Positions 25,397 through 33,450 are shown, counted from the stretch's first letter. The stretch: DNA of 36,428 bases from Chloroflexi bacterium HGW-Chloroflexi-2 (GCA_002840735.1 PHBY01000025.1:1-36428); one strand, 5' to 3'. The notes: a model not told the origin generated them from the letters alone. Translations and numbers: made by a program.

Positions 25397-26361
25397 GAGT
25401 TGGAAGAAAATATTGTATATAAAGTGAATAAATATTGGCTGATAAGTAAAATTAATAATTTTGGATATTGTTTTCTAAAAAATCTAACCATGAATGGTCT
25501 GAATAAATCCTCTAGGTGAATTTTATTATCTTTGCTAGATTTTTTATACTCCAACATACCACGAATAAAAATGCTTATCCCAATCAAAAAGAACGGCATG
25601 CCTGTATGGATATTTCCTCCAACCAGTAATACAGCTAACCAGGAAAGCACTACTTCAATGGGTCCCACCCATTCAAGTAATACAGCAGGGGAGTAAATAT
25701 TGGTTAATGGGGCAAAAGTGTGCAGGATTGTCCAGGAGTCACGTCTATTTTTCAGCACAAATCCTAGAGGTAAAATGATCAAAGCTCCAATGAAGGTCAA
25801 GTTTGATCTGAGAGTTAAATTATTTTGAGGAATTAACCAATAAATATTGGAAGCATGGGAAGAAAAGAATTCGAATGAGGGTTGTGTGGCAAACCATTCC
25901 TTCATCCAGTTGGGTTGAACAATGAAGCCTATCCCAATAAAAGCTGAAGTTGAGATAATTGCTTTCCACCAATCATTTTTGGAAAAGGACATGATCATCC
26001 AGGGAATAACCACAAATGCCAGTTGAGGTTTGACTAAAGCCAAGGCAATTGTCCATGGTGATCCTATAAATATCAGGCTGGCCAAAAGAAAATCGATTTG
26101 CCCAACAAATAAACTGAATAAAAATGGAAAAAAAAGAACCGCCCATATTATGCGTTTTTTTAGTAATTTCCATACCAAAAAAAGATTGGCGATCAGGAAA
26201 ACGACATATGATATACCTACAGGCAAAAGGGAAAAAGGAGCAAAAAATAGGGCTAAAAATATGGGGCTGTTAAAATCAAAGATGGTATATGGAGAAATAC
26301 CGCTTAAAATGGCTTGTCCACTGTTATAAAAAATCAGAAAATCATACAGCCACATGAACAT
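25393..26361 (-). CDS. GT87-like membrane protein lacking the first helix
   Basis: This 322-aa protein has GT87-like motifs: FYNSGQAILSGISPY right at the start, FNSPIFLALFFAPFSLLP, LFVGQIDFLLASLIFIG and ALVKPQLAFVVIPW. In the paralogue at 23034 the motif corresponding to FYNSGQAIL lies about 45 residues into the protein, after helix 1. Here helix 1 is missing, and an in-frame stop lies eight codons upstream of the ATG, so it cannot be recovered by another start. The N-terminus abuts the M42 peptidase gene (21-base gap). Truncation suggests a rearranged, possibly impaired gene, though its ATGA overlap with the next gene suggests it is still translated. Confidence 0.7.
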   Translation of the reverse strand: MFMWLYDFLIFYNSGQAILSGISPYTIFDFNSPIFLALFFAPFSLLPVGISYVVFLIANLFLVWKLLKKRIIWAVLFFPFLFSLFVGQIDFLLASLIFIGSPWTIALALVKPQLAFVVIPWMIMSFSKNDWWKAIISTSAFIGIGFIVQPNWMKEWFATQPSFEFFSSHASNIYWLIPQNNLTLRSNLTFIGALIILPLGFVLKNRRDSWTILHTFAPLTNIYSPAVLLEWVGPIEVVLSWLAVLLVGGNIHTGMPFFLIGISIFIRGMLEYKKSSKDNKIHLEDLFRPFMVRFFRKQYPKLLILLISQYLFTLYTIFSSNS

Positions 26362-26382
26362 TTTCCCAATTGACCTTTTAAC

Positions 26383-27429
26383 CTACCCCACCAAATACGC
26401 CAGCACCCACTTCGTCGTCTCCATCAGTGCATCCATATGCGTTCTTTCATAATTATGTGATGCATCTACACCAGGGCCGATGAGAGCGACCTTGACATCC
26501 GCACCGGCACGCCAGTAGGCTTCTCCGTCTGAGCCGTAGTAAGGATAGATATCAACTTTATAGGGGATTTTGTGTTGCTCTGCCAGGTTGCGTAGATGGG
26601 TGGAGAGACCGTGGTGGTAGGGTCCGCCCGAGTCTTTGACGCACAGGGTGGGGTGGAATTCATCGGAGGTTTGCCCATCGCCAATGGCGGCCATGTCGAC
26701 GGCGACCAGCTCTTCGACTTCCGGGGGGAATCCAGCCGATGCACCATGTCCAACCTCTTCGTAGTTGCTGATCAGCAGGTAGGTGGACTGGGTTGGTTTG
26801 CGTCCGGCATCGTGCATAGCTTTGACGGCTGTGACCAGGTTGGCGACACAGGCTTTGTCGTCCAGGTGCCGGCTGCGGATGAAACCGTTGGTGACCTCTA
26901 CGCGCGGGTCGAAGGCGACAAAATCACCCACTTCGATACCCAGGGTTTTGGTATCCTCGGCGTTTTGGGTGATGGCATCCAGGCGCACTTCCATGGCATC
27001 GTCATCGCGTTTGGTGTCATTGGTGGCTGCGCCGTGCACATGCGAAGAGGATTTGCTGAGTAAGAGCGAACCACGGATTTTCTCGCCATCTGAAGTAAAA
27101 ACTGTGACACCTTCGCCTTCGACGGTGTTCCAGGCATACCCGCCCAGTTTGGTCAATTTCAGGCGTCCGTTTCCCTTGATCTCCTTGATCATGGCTCCCA
27201 GGGTGTCAACATGCGCGGTCAATGCACGCGGATGATCGTCACGCTCTCCGCTCCACCTGACCAACAGTCCGCCTTTGCGGGTTCGGCTGCAGGTCACTTC
27301 CGGGAAGGCCTGGAGTGCCTGTTCGGTGTAATCGATGGCTGCTTCGGTAAATCCGGTCGGGCTGGGGGTGTTTAATAAGCCGGTCAGGAAGTCGAGCATG
27401 TAATCCTGGTCAATGCTGGGTAAAGTCAT
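26383..27429 (-). CDS. M42 family metallo-aminopeptidase
   Basis: This 348-aa cytoplasmic di-metal peptidase belongs to the glutamyl/deblocking aminopeptidase (M42) family. Seen are TPSPTG (21-26), the first metal ligand in TAHVDTLG (71-78, His73), SRHLDDKA (187-193, bridging Asp), the catalytic/ligand pair SNYEEVGHG (221-229, Glu224/225), VAVDMAAIGDG (Asp245 ligand) and ERTHMDAL (His331). Length is normal. AAGGGG seven bases before the ATG supports the start. Its composition is clearly GC-richer than the glycosyltransferase genes that follow on the same strand only 21 bases downstream, so the apparent operon may be a chance junction. It probably trims peptides for general turnover. Confidence 0.93.
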   Translation of the reverse strand: MTLPSIDQDYMLDFLTGLLNTPSPTGFTEAAIDYTEQALQAFPEVTCSRTRKGGLLVRWSGERDDHPRALTAHVDTLGAMIKEIKGNGRLKLTKLGGYAWNTVEGEGVTVFTSDGEKIRGSLLLSKSSSHVHGAATNDTKRDDDAMEVRLDAITQNAEDTKTLGIEVGDFVAFDPRVEVTNGFIRSRHLDDKACVANLVTAVKAMHDAGRKPTQSTYLLISNYEEVGHGASAGFPPEVEELVAVDMAAIGDGQTSDEFHPTLCVKDSGGPYHHGLSTHLRNLAEQHKIPYKVDIYPYYGSDGEAYWRAGADVKVALIGPGVDASHNYERTHMDALMETTKWVLAYLVG

Positions 27430-27520
27430 AACGAGCCCCTTTCTGTTTGCTTGGTATGGTTTATGGATGATTTAAAAGACGAACTGAACCGGTGTTGTCC
27501 TTTTTGCTGAACATCGCCGG

Positions 27521-27949
27521 CTAACGAGTGAAATCCACGCCCTCCAACTCCGAGATCGCCCTACGCCACGCTTCCGGCACCACGATGCTTTTTTGCTGAT
27601 GGTAGTCGTAGGTGACCATGATGGTCTCGGCGGTGGAGAGAACCTGCTGGGTGTCTTCGTCGCGGATCTCGTAGACGAAGGTCAGGCTTTTGTTGCCAAT
27701 TCGCTCGCAGCGCATGTAGACAGCCACCTTTTGCTTGAGCTGGATCGGTGCCAGGTAAGCGATGTGAATATCGGCGACGATCAGATTGAATTCGAAGAAG
27801 TTCTCGCCATCGAACAATCCCAGGTGCATGAGGTAAGAGAGTCGGGCATGCTCGAGGAAGGTGAGGAAACGCGCATTATTCACATGCCATTGGGGATCCA
27901 GATCCCCGTAGCGGACGTCAATCGGAACGGAGTAGTTGAAAATTTTCAT
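27521..27949 (-). CDS. 4HBT-fold acyl-CoA thioesterase (YbgC/FadM-like)
   Basis: This 142-aa hotdog-fold enzyme hydrolyses acyl-CoA thioesters. The family motif is VRYGDLDPQWHVNNARFLTF followed by LEHARLSYL at residues 12-40, with the catalytic Asp in DLD (Asp18) and the His-Asn pair after it. The C-terminal strands (QKVAVYMRCERIGNKSLTFV, STAETIMVTYD) complete the fold. I chose the ATG at 27949: a longer frame to 27994 exists, but TATAAT ends eight bases before this ATG with TCGACA 16 bases further upstream, implying a leaderless message starting at the ATG. It is divergent from the Rrf2 gene. Confidence 0.88.
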   Translation of the reverse strand: MKIFNYSVPIDVRYGDLDPQWHVNNARFLTFLEHARLSYLMHLGLFDGENFFEFNLIVADIHIAYLAPIQLKQKVAVYMRCERIGNKSLTFVYEIRDEDTQQVLSTAETIMVTYDYHQQKSIVVPEAWRRAISELEGVDFTR

Positions 27950-27956
27950 GCTTAAA

Positions 27957-27984
27957 TTATACTCAGCCATGATGCGCTGTCGAG
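27957..27984 (-). promoter_or_regulatory. Candidate leaderless promoter of the thioesterase gene
   Basis: On the minus strand TCGACA, a 16-base spacer and TATAAT end eight bases upstream of the ATG at 27949. The expected transcription start falls at or next to the start codon, and no ribosome site is visible. Both facts fit a leaderless mRNA. Confidence 0.45.
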
Positions 27985-28014
27985 GAAAAATCACTTCTTA
28001 TATGCAAGAAAATC

Positions 28015-28035
28015 GAATTTGTGATAAAATTCACA
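28015..28035. promoter_or_regulatory. Two overlapping palindromes in the divergent spacer
   Basis: GAATTT-GTGATA-AAATTC (28015-28032) and TGTGA-TAAAAT-TCACA (28020-28035) overlap. The second has the form TGTGA-N6-TCACA of CRP/FNR-superfamily sites. They lie 66-86 bases upstream of the thioesterase start and about 145 bases before the Rrf2 gene. Confidence 0.45.
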
Positions 28036-28122
28036 CTTATTTGCGCAAAAAAAGATCATTATCGGAAATGTCATTTTTGGGCGATGATAAAAAACACTTG
28101 CCTAAAAAATTATAGTAAAATA

Positions 28123-28138
28123 AACTTACTGATAAGTT
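28123..28138. promoter_or_regulatory. Candidate Rrf2 autoregulatory operator
   Basis: AACTTA-CTGA-TAAGTT is a perfect 6-bp-arm palindrome. It sits about 39 bases upstream of the Rrf2 start codon, overlaps a consensus TTGACA (28137-28142), and follows a TATAGT (28111-28116) by six bases, so binding here would block initiation. Which of these words is the real promoter is uncertain. Confidence 0.4.
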
Positions 28139-28176
28139 GACAAATTTTACCCACTTAACAGTAAAAGGAAGATCCT

Positions 28177-28587
28177 ATGCAAATTACAAGACAGGCTGAC
28201 TATGCACTTCGTGCGATGCTATATCTGGCAAAACTGGATTCTGATGTACGTGCAGCGACCAGCCAGATTGCGGATGTACAACAAATCCCCCCATCGTTTC
28301 TGGCGAAAATCATTTCCCAATTATCGATCGCTGGTCTAATCAACACTTCACGTGGTGCTCGTGGTGGTGTCTCGCTTGCCAGAGATGCGGGAGAAATCAC
28401 GTTATTGGATGTCGTGGAAGCCATTGACGGTCCCATCAGCCTGAATGTCTGCTCGCACAGTTCAGGCGCCTGCCCATTCGGGGATGATTGCCCGATTCAA
28501 CCGATCTGGTCAGATGCTCAAATTGAATTGGTGAATAAACTCAAATCAACAAATTTTGCCCAACTGGTAAAAAATTCCCAGAATTAG
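28177..28587 (+). CDS. Rrf2 family transcriptional regulator, probable Fe-S type
   Basis: This 136-aa winged-helix regulator opens with MQITRQADYALRAMLYLA, the classic Rrf2 start, then the recognition helix region IPPSFLAKIISQLSIAGLI (38-56) and the wing TSRGARGGVSLAR (57-69). Three cysteines, C92, C99 and C105 (spacing CX6CX5C), match the cluster-binding positions of IscR/NsrR, so it probably senses iron-sulfur status, NO or redox through a [2Fe-2S] or [4Fe-4S] cluster. The ribosome site is GGAAG. A palindrome lies upstream for autoregulation. No isc or suf gene is nearby; the 82-aa gene 9 bases downstream is its only plausible operon partner. Confidence 0.92.
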   Translation: MQITRQADYALRAMLYLAKLDSDVRAATSQIADVQQIPPSFLAKIISQLSIAGLINTSRGARGGVSLARDAGEITLLDVVEAIDGPISLNVCSHSSGACPFGDDCPIQPIWSDAQIELVNKLKSTNFAQLVKNSQN

Positions 28588-28596
28588 GAGATTATC

Positions 28597-28845
28597 ATGC
28601 CTGATGGTGTGCCCGTTTCAAGACATTTCGTCCTGGTAACGCAAAAGGGGAATTGTGTGATTGATTGGGGCAAAAATATCTATCAGGATATCTATACCGG
28701 TGAGAAAGTTGAGCTGGAAGAGAATGAATTCACCTATGTCGTGAAGGATATTGAACTGATGATGCTCAAACAATATGGCATCATTAATGATTTTGATCAA
28801 TTTACTGTTTATGTGTATCCCATGCAGGATCTTTTTGAACCATAA
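28597..28845 (+). CDS. Small conserved-looking protein of unknown function, Rrf2 partner
   Basis: The 82-aa product starts at an ATG with TTAGGAG seven bases upstream and only 9 bases after the Rrf2 stop, so it is co-transcribed and very likely real. It has no signal peptide or membrane helix. A short core (HFVLVTQKGNCVIDWGKNIY, residues 10-29) is followed by an acidic segment (GEKVELEENEFTYVVKDIEL) and a YVYPMQDLFEP end. One cysteine (Cys19 or so) is present. I do not recognise a family. Location suggests it is part of the response controlled by the Fe-S-type regulator. A terminator follows. Confidence 0.7.
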   Translation: MPDGVPVSRHFVLVTQKGNCVIDWGKNIYQDIYTGEKVELEENEFTYVVKDIELMMLKQYGIINDFDQFTVYVYPMQDLFEP

Positions 28846-28876
28846 GAAAGTATCATCTCAATAAAACTGGGTAAGC

Positions 28877-28914
28877 GAGTGTTTTTGGTGGGCGGGTGCC
28901 CGCCAAAAACACTC
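28877..28914 (+). terminator. Strong intrinsic terminator-like hairpin
   Basis: GAGTGTTTTTGGTGGGC pairs with GCCCGCCAAAAACACTC around a GGGT loop: 17 pairs with one G-T wobble. A T run (ttaatttttttatta) begins about 7 bases downstream. It closes the Rrf2 unit and may serve the convergent DUF5680 gene as well. Confidence 0.8.
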
Positions 28915-28935
28915 TGACTGTTAATTTTTTTATTA

Positions 28936-29406
28936 TCAATTTGACGAAATTTCACCGCCATGGAAATACAACTGGTAGATGCGTTTTCCTTTCATGGTAA
29001 TAAATTCGCGTCCACGAAAACACTCCAGGCTGCCTTCAACTGAACAGGTATAGGTAAAATCAGATTCGATCAATTCTTCCGGTCCACGAAATGGTATTTC
29101 CGAAGGAACCTGCAATAAGGCTGATTTCAGAAATTCACCAAATCCCTGCGGAATTTTTTCAACCAGCATTCGTCCGTAATAATTCATACCCCAGATCGGT
29201 GTTTGTTGGTACCAGACAGCCTCTTCTCCGATAAAGTGAAAATCACCCAAATAGGTATCCAGATAACTCCAATCTCCATCCCGAAACGCCAGGTCTTTAG
29301 AGGCAGTACGGGATGCCTGGCTAAGAAATCCACTGCCAGCATAGGTGTTCTGTTTGGCTTTGATCAGGAATTTAACAAATTGGATGTCATTAATATCAAT
29401 GTTCAT
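28936..29406 (-). CDS. DUF5680 domain protein
   Basis: I recognise DUF5680 from FLIKAKQNTYAGSGF, then RDGDWSYLDTYLGDFHFIGE, WGMNYYGRML, PFRGPEEL, FTYTCSVEGSLECFRGREFI and the closing YQLYFHGGEI. The family is often found alone or behind an HTH domain and has no known biochemical role. The ATG at 29406 (156 aa) has AAGGA six bases upstream; the longer reading from 29493 adds 29 residues that do not belong to the domain and has no ribosome site, so I reject it. It is divergent from the large sensor gene and shares its spacer. Confidence 0.85.
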   Translation of the reverse strand: MNIDINDIQFVKFLIKAKQNTYAGSGFLSQASRTASKDLAFRDGDWSYLDTYLGDFHFIGEEAVWYQQTPIWGMNYYGRMLVEKIPQGFGEFLKSALLQVPSEIPFRGPEELIESDFTYTCSVEGSLECFRGREFITMKGKRIYQLYFHGGEISSN

Positions 29407-29500
29407 AGGGAATCCTTCATTAAGGGGATAGCTTGATTCTACCCGAAAACTTCTATGAAATTCAAAACTAAAATCAACAAAATTACCTTCCAAAATTGAA

Positions 29501-29535
29501 AGGGTAGAGCAACATACCCTGTAATCTTGTATACT
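29501..29535 (+). promoter_or_regulatory. Candidate promoter with inverted repeat before the sensor gene
   Basis: TATACT (29530-29535) is a five-of-six -10 match. Just upstream, where the -35 would lie, is AGGGTA-N8-TACCCT (29501-29520), a perfect 6-bp-arm inverted repeat. This suggests activator-dependent or repressed initiation. No -35 consensus word is present at the right distance. Confidence 0.35.
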
Positions 29536-29589
29536 AGTAAAAACGGAAATTTCGCAATTTCACGAATAATCAATTTCGTAAAGACGTGG

Positions 29590-32500
29590 ATGAACAATAA
29601 AGCATTTACAAACCTCGATCCGGTTTTCTCATCTTTTGAAGAAGCCATCATTGTTCTGGATACAAAACGCCGGATCCAATATCTCAATGCTATTGCACAA
29701 TCCTGGTTGAATTCTGATCAACCGGATTTTGATTCTCGAATTATCGAACCGTGGTCAACCGATCAAAATAAACATCTGGCTTTATTAAACCTGGAAAATT
29801 TATCCATCCATATGGTTGAACCACAAGCGGTTGGAAAGATCCTGTTGGATTTGCACGATAATGCACAATATTTGCTGGTGGAAGTGAAAGAAACACCATT
29901 CGACTGGCATGACGAACAATACTCCATCCTGACATTTCTGGATGTCCAATCCAGATACCGCTCGGAGGAGATTCAACGTGCAGTTTATGAGATTTCGGAT
30001 GCAGCCGCAAGCACATCCGATATGGATGCTATGTTCAAACGGGTACATGAGATTGTTGCTTCACTTATCCCGGCGAATAACCTCTATATTGCCATCTATG
30101 ACACGAACAGCGAATATATTTCCTTTCCTTATTATGTAGACGAAAAAGATTATTTACTTCCCGAGGAGCGGAAAATTAAAACCCGTGATCGTAAAGCTAA
30201 ACGTGGATTGACGGAGTATTTACTGCACCATGGTGAACCTGTTTTATTGTCTGAAAAAATGATTGAGAATTTGACCAATCAGGGTGAGATCAGCATGATC
30301 GGAAGCTTGCCCTTGGAGTGGTTGGGTATTCCGCTTAAAACCATGCAAGGGAAAATCATTGGTGCCCTGGTAATTCAGACTTATATTGAAGGAGTTCGTT
30401 ACTCGGAACATGATCGGGATTTATTAAGTTTCGTCTCCAGTCAGATTGCCATGGCAATTGATCGCAAACTCATGGAGGAGAAACGGAATCAGGAGTTGGA
30501 ATTATTTACCTCCGGACCGGTGGTAGTGTTCAAATTGCTGGTTGAAAATAAAAACAAAGGCACCATGGAGTTTGTTTCCCCCAATATTCGCCAGTTTGGG
30601 TTTAATCCCGATCAATTTTTGAGTGGCGAGCTGGAATACGTTCAAATTCTGCATCCGGATGATCGCGAGAAAGGATTCAAATACAATTCACTCCAATATC
30701 AGGATGACCGGGCTTTTCTGAGTGAAGAATATCGGATCCTTACTGCCAGTGGTGAAATCCGTTGGGTGTATGACCTGACCTATATCCATCAAATTAAACA
30801 GAATGAACTGGTTGAATATAATTTTTATATTCTGGATATCACCTCTCGCAAAGAAACCGAAGAAGCGCTGCAAAAAATCAATGAAACCCTGGAGAGCAGG
30901 GTTATGGAACGCACAGCTCAATTAGCAGCCTCGGAAGAATTTTTGCAATTGGTGATTGACACAATCCCTGCGCCTGTTTTTATAATGGGAGCGGATTTCC
31001 ATTATCAGGGATGCAATCAGGCGTTTGAAAAATTGAATGGCACCTCACGAGATGAAATTATTGGAAAATCCGTGAATGATATCTGGCCTGAAGACCTGGC
31101 AGAAACTTTTAAAAAGGAAAATCAGGAGATAATCGCATCAGGTATTACAAAATCCTTTGAAGCATGCATTCGAGCAGCAGATGGTGAATTGCATGATGTC
31201 ATGTATTTTAAAGCTGCCTATTCCAGAGAGAATCCCGATCAATCAAGTGGTCTTGTCGGTGTGGTGTTGGATATCACGGAACGCAAACGATTTGAAAAAT
31301 TACAGGATGTCATTTATCGCATTTCTGAAGCCGCCAATACCTCCACCGATTTACATGAATTATTCGCCTTTGTTCATGAAGTTGTAAATGAATTGATCTC
31401 TGCGAAAAATCTGTATATCGCCTTATATGATGAGCAGACAGATACTGTTTCCTTTCCATATTTTGTTGATGAATACAGTGAAAAACCTGATCCCAGAACC
31501 CATGGCAGCGGGATCACTGAGTTTGTGATTAAATCCGGTCAACCGTTGTTACTGACCGATGACAATGAGGAAGAATTAACCAATCAACATCAAATAGCAG
31601 CCACTGGTGCGGATTCGCATCAATGGTTGGGTATTCCACTGCAAACCGAGTTGGGAAAACCTATTGGTGTTTTAGTGGTTCAAACCTATGATGATCGTGA
31701 AATATCTTACACAGATGCTGATCGGGACTTGTTGACATTTGTTTCCAATCAGATTGCGCTGGCAATTGAACGCAAGCAAGCCCAGGGTGAACTACAAAAA
31801 TTAAACCAGGAACTCGAACTTAAGGTAAAAAACCGAACCAGACAATTAAACGAGCAACTGATTACACTTATTCAACGTGAACGTGAACTTACCAATGTGG
31901 TGGATCTGGCTCAGGCGTTAAGAGAAACACATCAGCTTGAAAGCATCTACAAGACAGTTTTAGGCATAACGAAAGATGCTTTAGGCGCAACAGGTATTTC
32001 ATTGGCAATTCTGGATTCAGACTCCAATGAACTGGTTTATTCACCCGGACAGGGTGATTTTCAGGTGCAAGGAGGGATTCGAATTAAGGTAGGAGTAGGC
32101 GCGGCAGGATGGGTTGTTGCTAATAAAACCTATTATCTAAATAATGACGTGCAAAACAATCCCGGTCCCACCCTGGTTGAGCTGACAGGGGGCGTTTCCG
32201 CCATCCTGATCGTTCCCATGATTGTGGATAATCAGGTGATTGGGATGATTGAAGCTGGTGCGTATCGAACCTGGAATGACGATGATGTCCGCATTCTGGT
32301 GGCACTGGCAGAAATAGCTGCGTATGCCATTCAGCGTGAAGCTTTGAACGAACAAAAAGAGCGGCAATTGGAGCGCTTGAACACATTGCGTGAAATAGAC
32401 AGGATGATTGTCGGTAATTTCGACTTCAATAGCACCATGCATTTCCTGATCAGCCAGATTGCGGTACAGTTACAGGTTGATGCCGTCGATATTTTGTTAA

Positions 32501-33450
32501 CCAACGAGAATTCCTCTTTAATTTCATTTGAAATGGGCATTGGTTTCTACCAATCCAAAGCTCGTGAGACACTGGCTACGTTCAATTTGGGACCGGCGGA
32601 GTGGGTCATTATCAATAACCAGCCTATTTTCCTGCCGGATATTAAATTATCGAAATGGGCAACTTTCTTCGAAAACATGGCTGTGGAAAAATTTACATCG
32701 TATTACGCAGTGCCACTGAATTCCAAGGGTCATTGTTTAGGTGTGTTAGAAGTATTTCGCCGATTTGAGAAAAATGACAATGCCGAATGGGAGGAATTCC
32801 TGGGGGCTTTGGCGCAACAGACAGCCATTGCAATCGAAAACGGTCAGCTTCTGGATAAATTAACCCGTGCTAATCGCGAAATGAGTTTCGCGTATGATCG
32901 CACGATCGAAGGTTGGGCGCGTGCCCTGGATATTCGCGATCATATTACCGGAGAGCACAGCCAGAAAGTGAAAGAATGGACGTTAATTCTTGCTCAGGCG
33001 ATGGGCATCCGTAACCCAGAGGAATTAACACACATTCGCCGTGGTGCGACCTTACATGATATTGGCAAAATTGGTGTGCCGGACCAGATCCTGAACAAAC
33101 CAGGACCATTAACCGATGAAGAATGGGTGATAATGCGTCAGCATCCCATCTTTGCGCGCGATATGCTTTATCCTATCGAATTTTTGCGTCCAGCGATCGA
33201 TATCCCCTATTCACACCACGAGAAGTGGGATGGAACAGGATATCCGCAGGGTTTGAAAGGAAAAGAAATTCCTTTGGTGGCACGCATCTTTGCGGTAATT
33301 GATGTGTTTAATGCCATCACCTCCGAACGCCCCTATAGCAAACCCTGGCCAATTGAGAAGGCAGTTGATTATATTCGTGAGCAGAGCGGCAGGTATTTCG
33401 ACCCGGAAGTGGTCAATATGTTTCTGAAGAATTTTGAGCGTTTTAAGTAG
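29590..33450 (+). CDS. Multi-PAS/GAF sensor HD-GYP phosphodiesterase
   Basis: From the ATG at 29590 the protein has 1,286 aa (a TTG at 29527 would overlap the promoter). Domains in order: PAS (about 8-120), GAF (130-290), PAS (300-420), coiled coil (425-445), PAS (450-568), GAF (575-728), coiled coil (730-775), GAF (780-915), GAF (930-1085), HD-GYP (1100-1286). The HD-GYP part has HDIGKIG (1156-1162) and HHEKWDGTGYP (1209-1219), the metal and substrate motifs of cyclic-di-GMP hydrolases. No membrane helix and no GGDEF are seen, so it is likely a cytoplasmic multi-input c-di-GMP phosphodiesterase. The first two GAF domains are close repeats of each other. It is convergent with the second HD-GYP gene, 3 bases away. 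Confidence 0.9.
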   Translation: MNNKAFTNLDPVFSSFEEAIIVLDTKRRIQYLNAIAQSWLNSDQPDFDSRIIEPWSTDQNKHLALLNLENLSIHMVEPQAVGKILLDLHDNAQYLLVEVKETPFDWHDEQYSILTFLDVQSRYRSEEIQRAVYEISDAAASTSDMDAMFKRVHEIVASLIPANNLYIAIYDTNSEYISFPYYVDEKDYLLPEERKIKTRDRKAKRGLTEYLLHHGEPVLLSEKMIENLTNQGEISMIGSLPLEWLGIPLKTMQGKIIGALVIQTYIEGVRYSEHDRDLLSFVSSQIAMAIDRKLMEEKRNQELELFTSGPVVVFKLLVENKNKGTMEFVSPNIRQFGFNPDQFLSGELEYVQILHPDDREKGFKYNSLQYQDDRAFLSEEYRILTASGEIRWVYDLTYIHQIKQNELVEYNFYILDITSRKETEEALQKINETLESRVMERTAQLAASEEFLQLVIDTIPAPVFIMGADFHYQGCNQAFEKLNGTSRDEIIGKSVNDIWPEDLAETFKKENQEIIASGITKSFEACIRAADGELHDVMYFKAAYSRENPDQSSGLVGVVLDITERKRFEKLQDVIYRISEAANTSTDLHELFAFVHEVVNELISAKNLYIALYDEQTDTVSFPYFVDEYSEKPDPRTHGSGITEFVIKSGQPLLLTDDNEEELTNQHQIAATGADSHQWLGIPLQTELGKPIGVLVVQTYDDREISYTDADRDLLTFVSNQIALAIERKQAQGELQKLNQELELKVKNRTRQLNEQLITLIQRERELTNVVDLAQALRETHQLESIYKTVLGITKDALGATGISLAILDSDSNELVYSPGQGDFQVQGGIRIKVGVGAAGWVVANKTYYLNNDVQNNPGPTLVELTGGVSAILIVPMIVDNQVIGMIEAGAYRTWNDDDVRILVALAEIAAYAIQREALNEQKERQLERLNTLREIDRMIVGNFDFNSTMHFLISQIAVQLQVDAVDILLTNENSSLISFEMGIGFYQSKARETLATFNLGPAEWVIINNQPIFLPDIKLSKWATFFENMAVEKFTSYYAVPLNSKGHCLGVLEVFRRFEKNDNAEWEEFLGALAQQTAIAIENGQLLDKLTRANREMSFAYDRTIEGWARALDIRDHITGEHSQKVKEWTLILAQAMGIRNPEELTHIRRGATLHDIGKIGVPDQILNKPGPLTDEEWVIMRQHPIFARDMLYPIEFLRPAIDIPYSHHEKWDGTGYPQGLKGKEIPLVARIFAVIDVFNAITSERPYSKPWPIEKAVDYIREQSGRYFDPEVVNMFLKNFERFK

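Noticed and set aside
26596-27235. Plus-strand open frames over the M42 gene and minus-strand shifted frames
   Set aside because: The M42 frame carries all metal ligands; the others are shadows.
27521-27994. Longer 157-aa start for the thioesterase
   Set aside because: The extra 15 residues cross the probable TATAAT and do not belong to the hotdog fold.
28936-29493. Longer 185-aa start for the DUF5680 protein
   Set aside because: The ATG at 29406 has a proper ribosome site and begins at the domain edge; the extension has neither.
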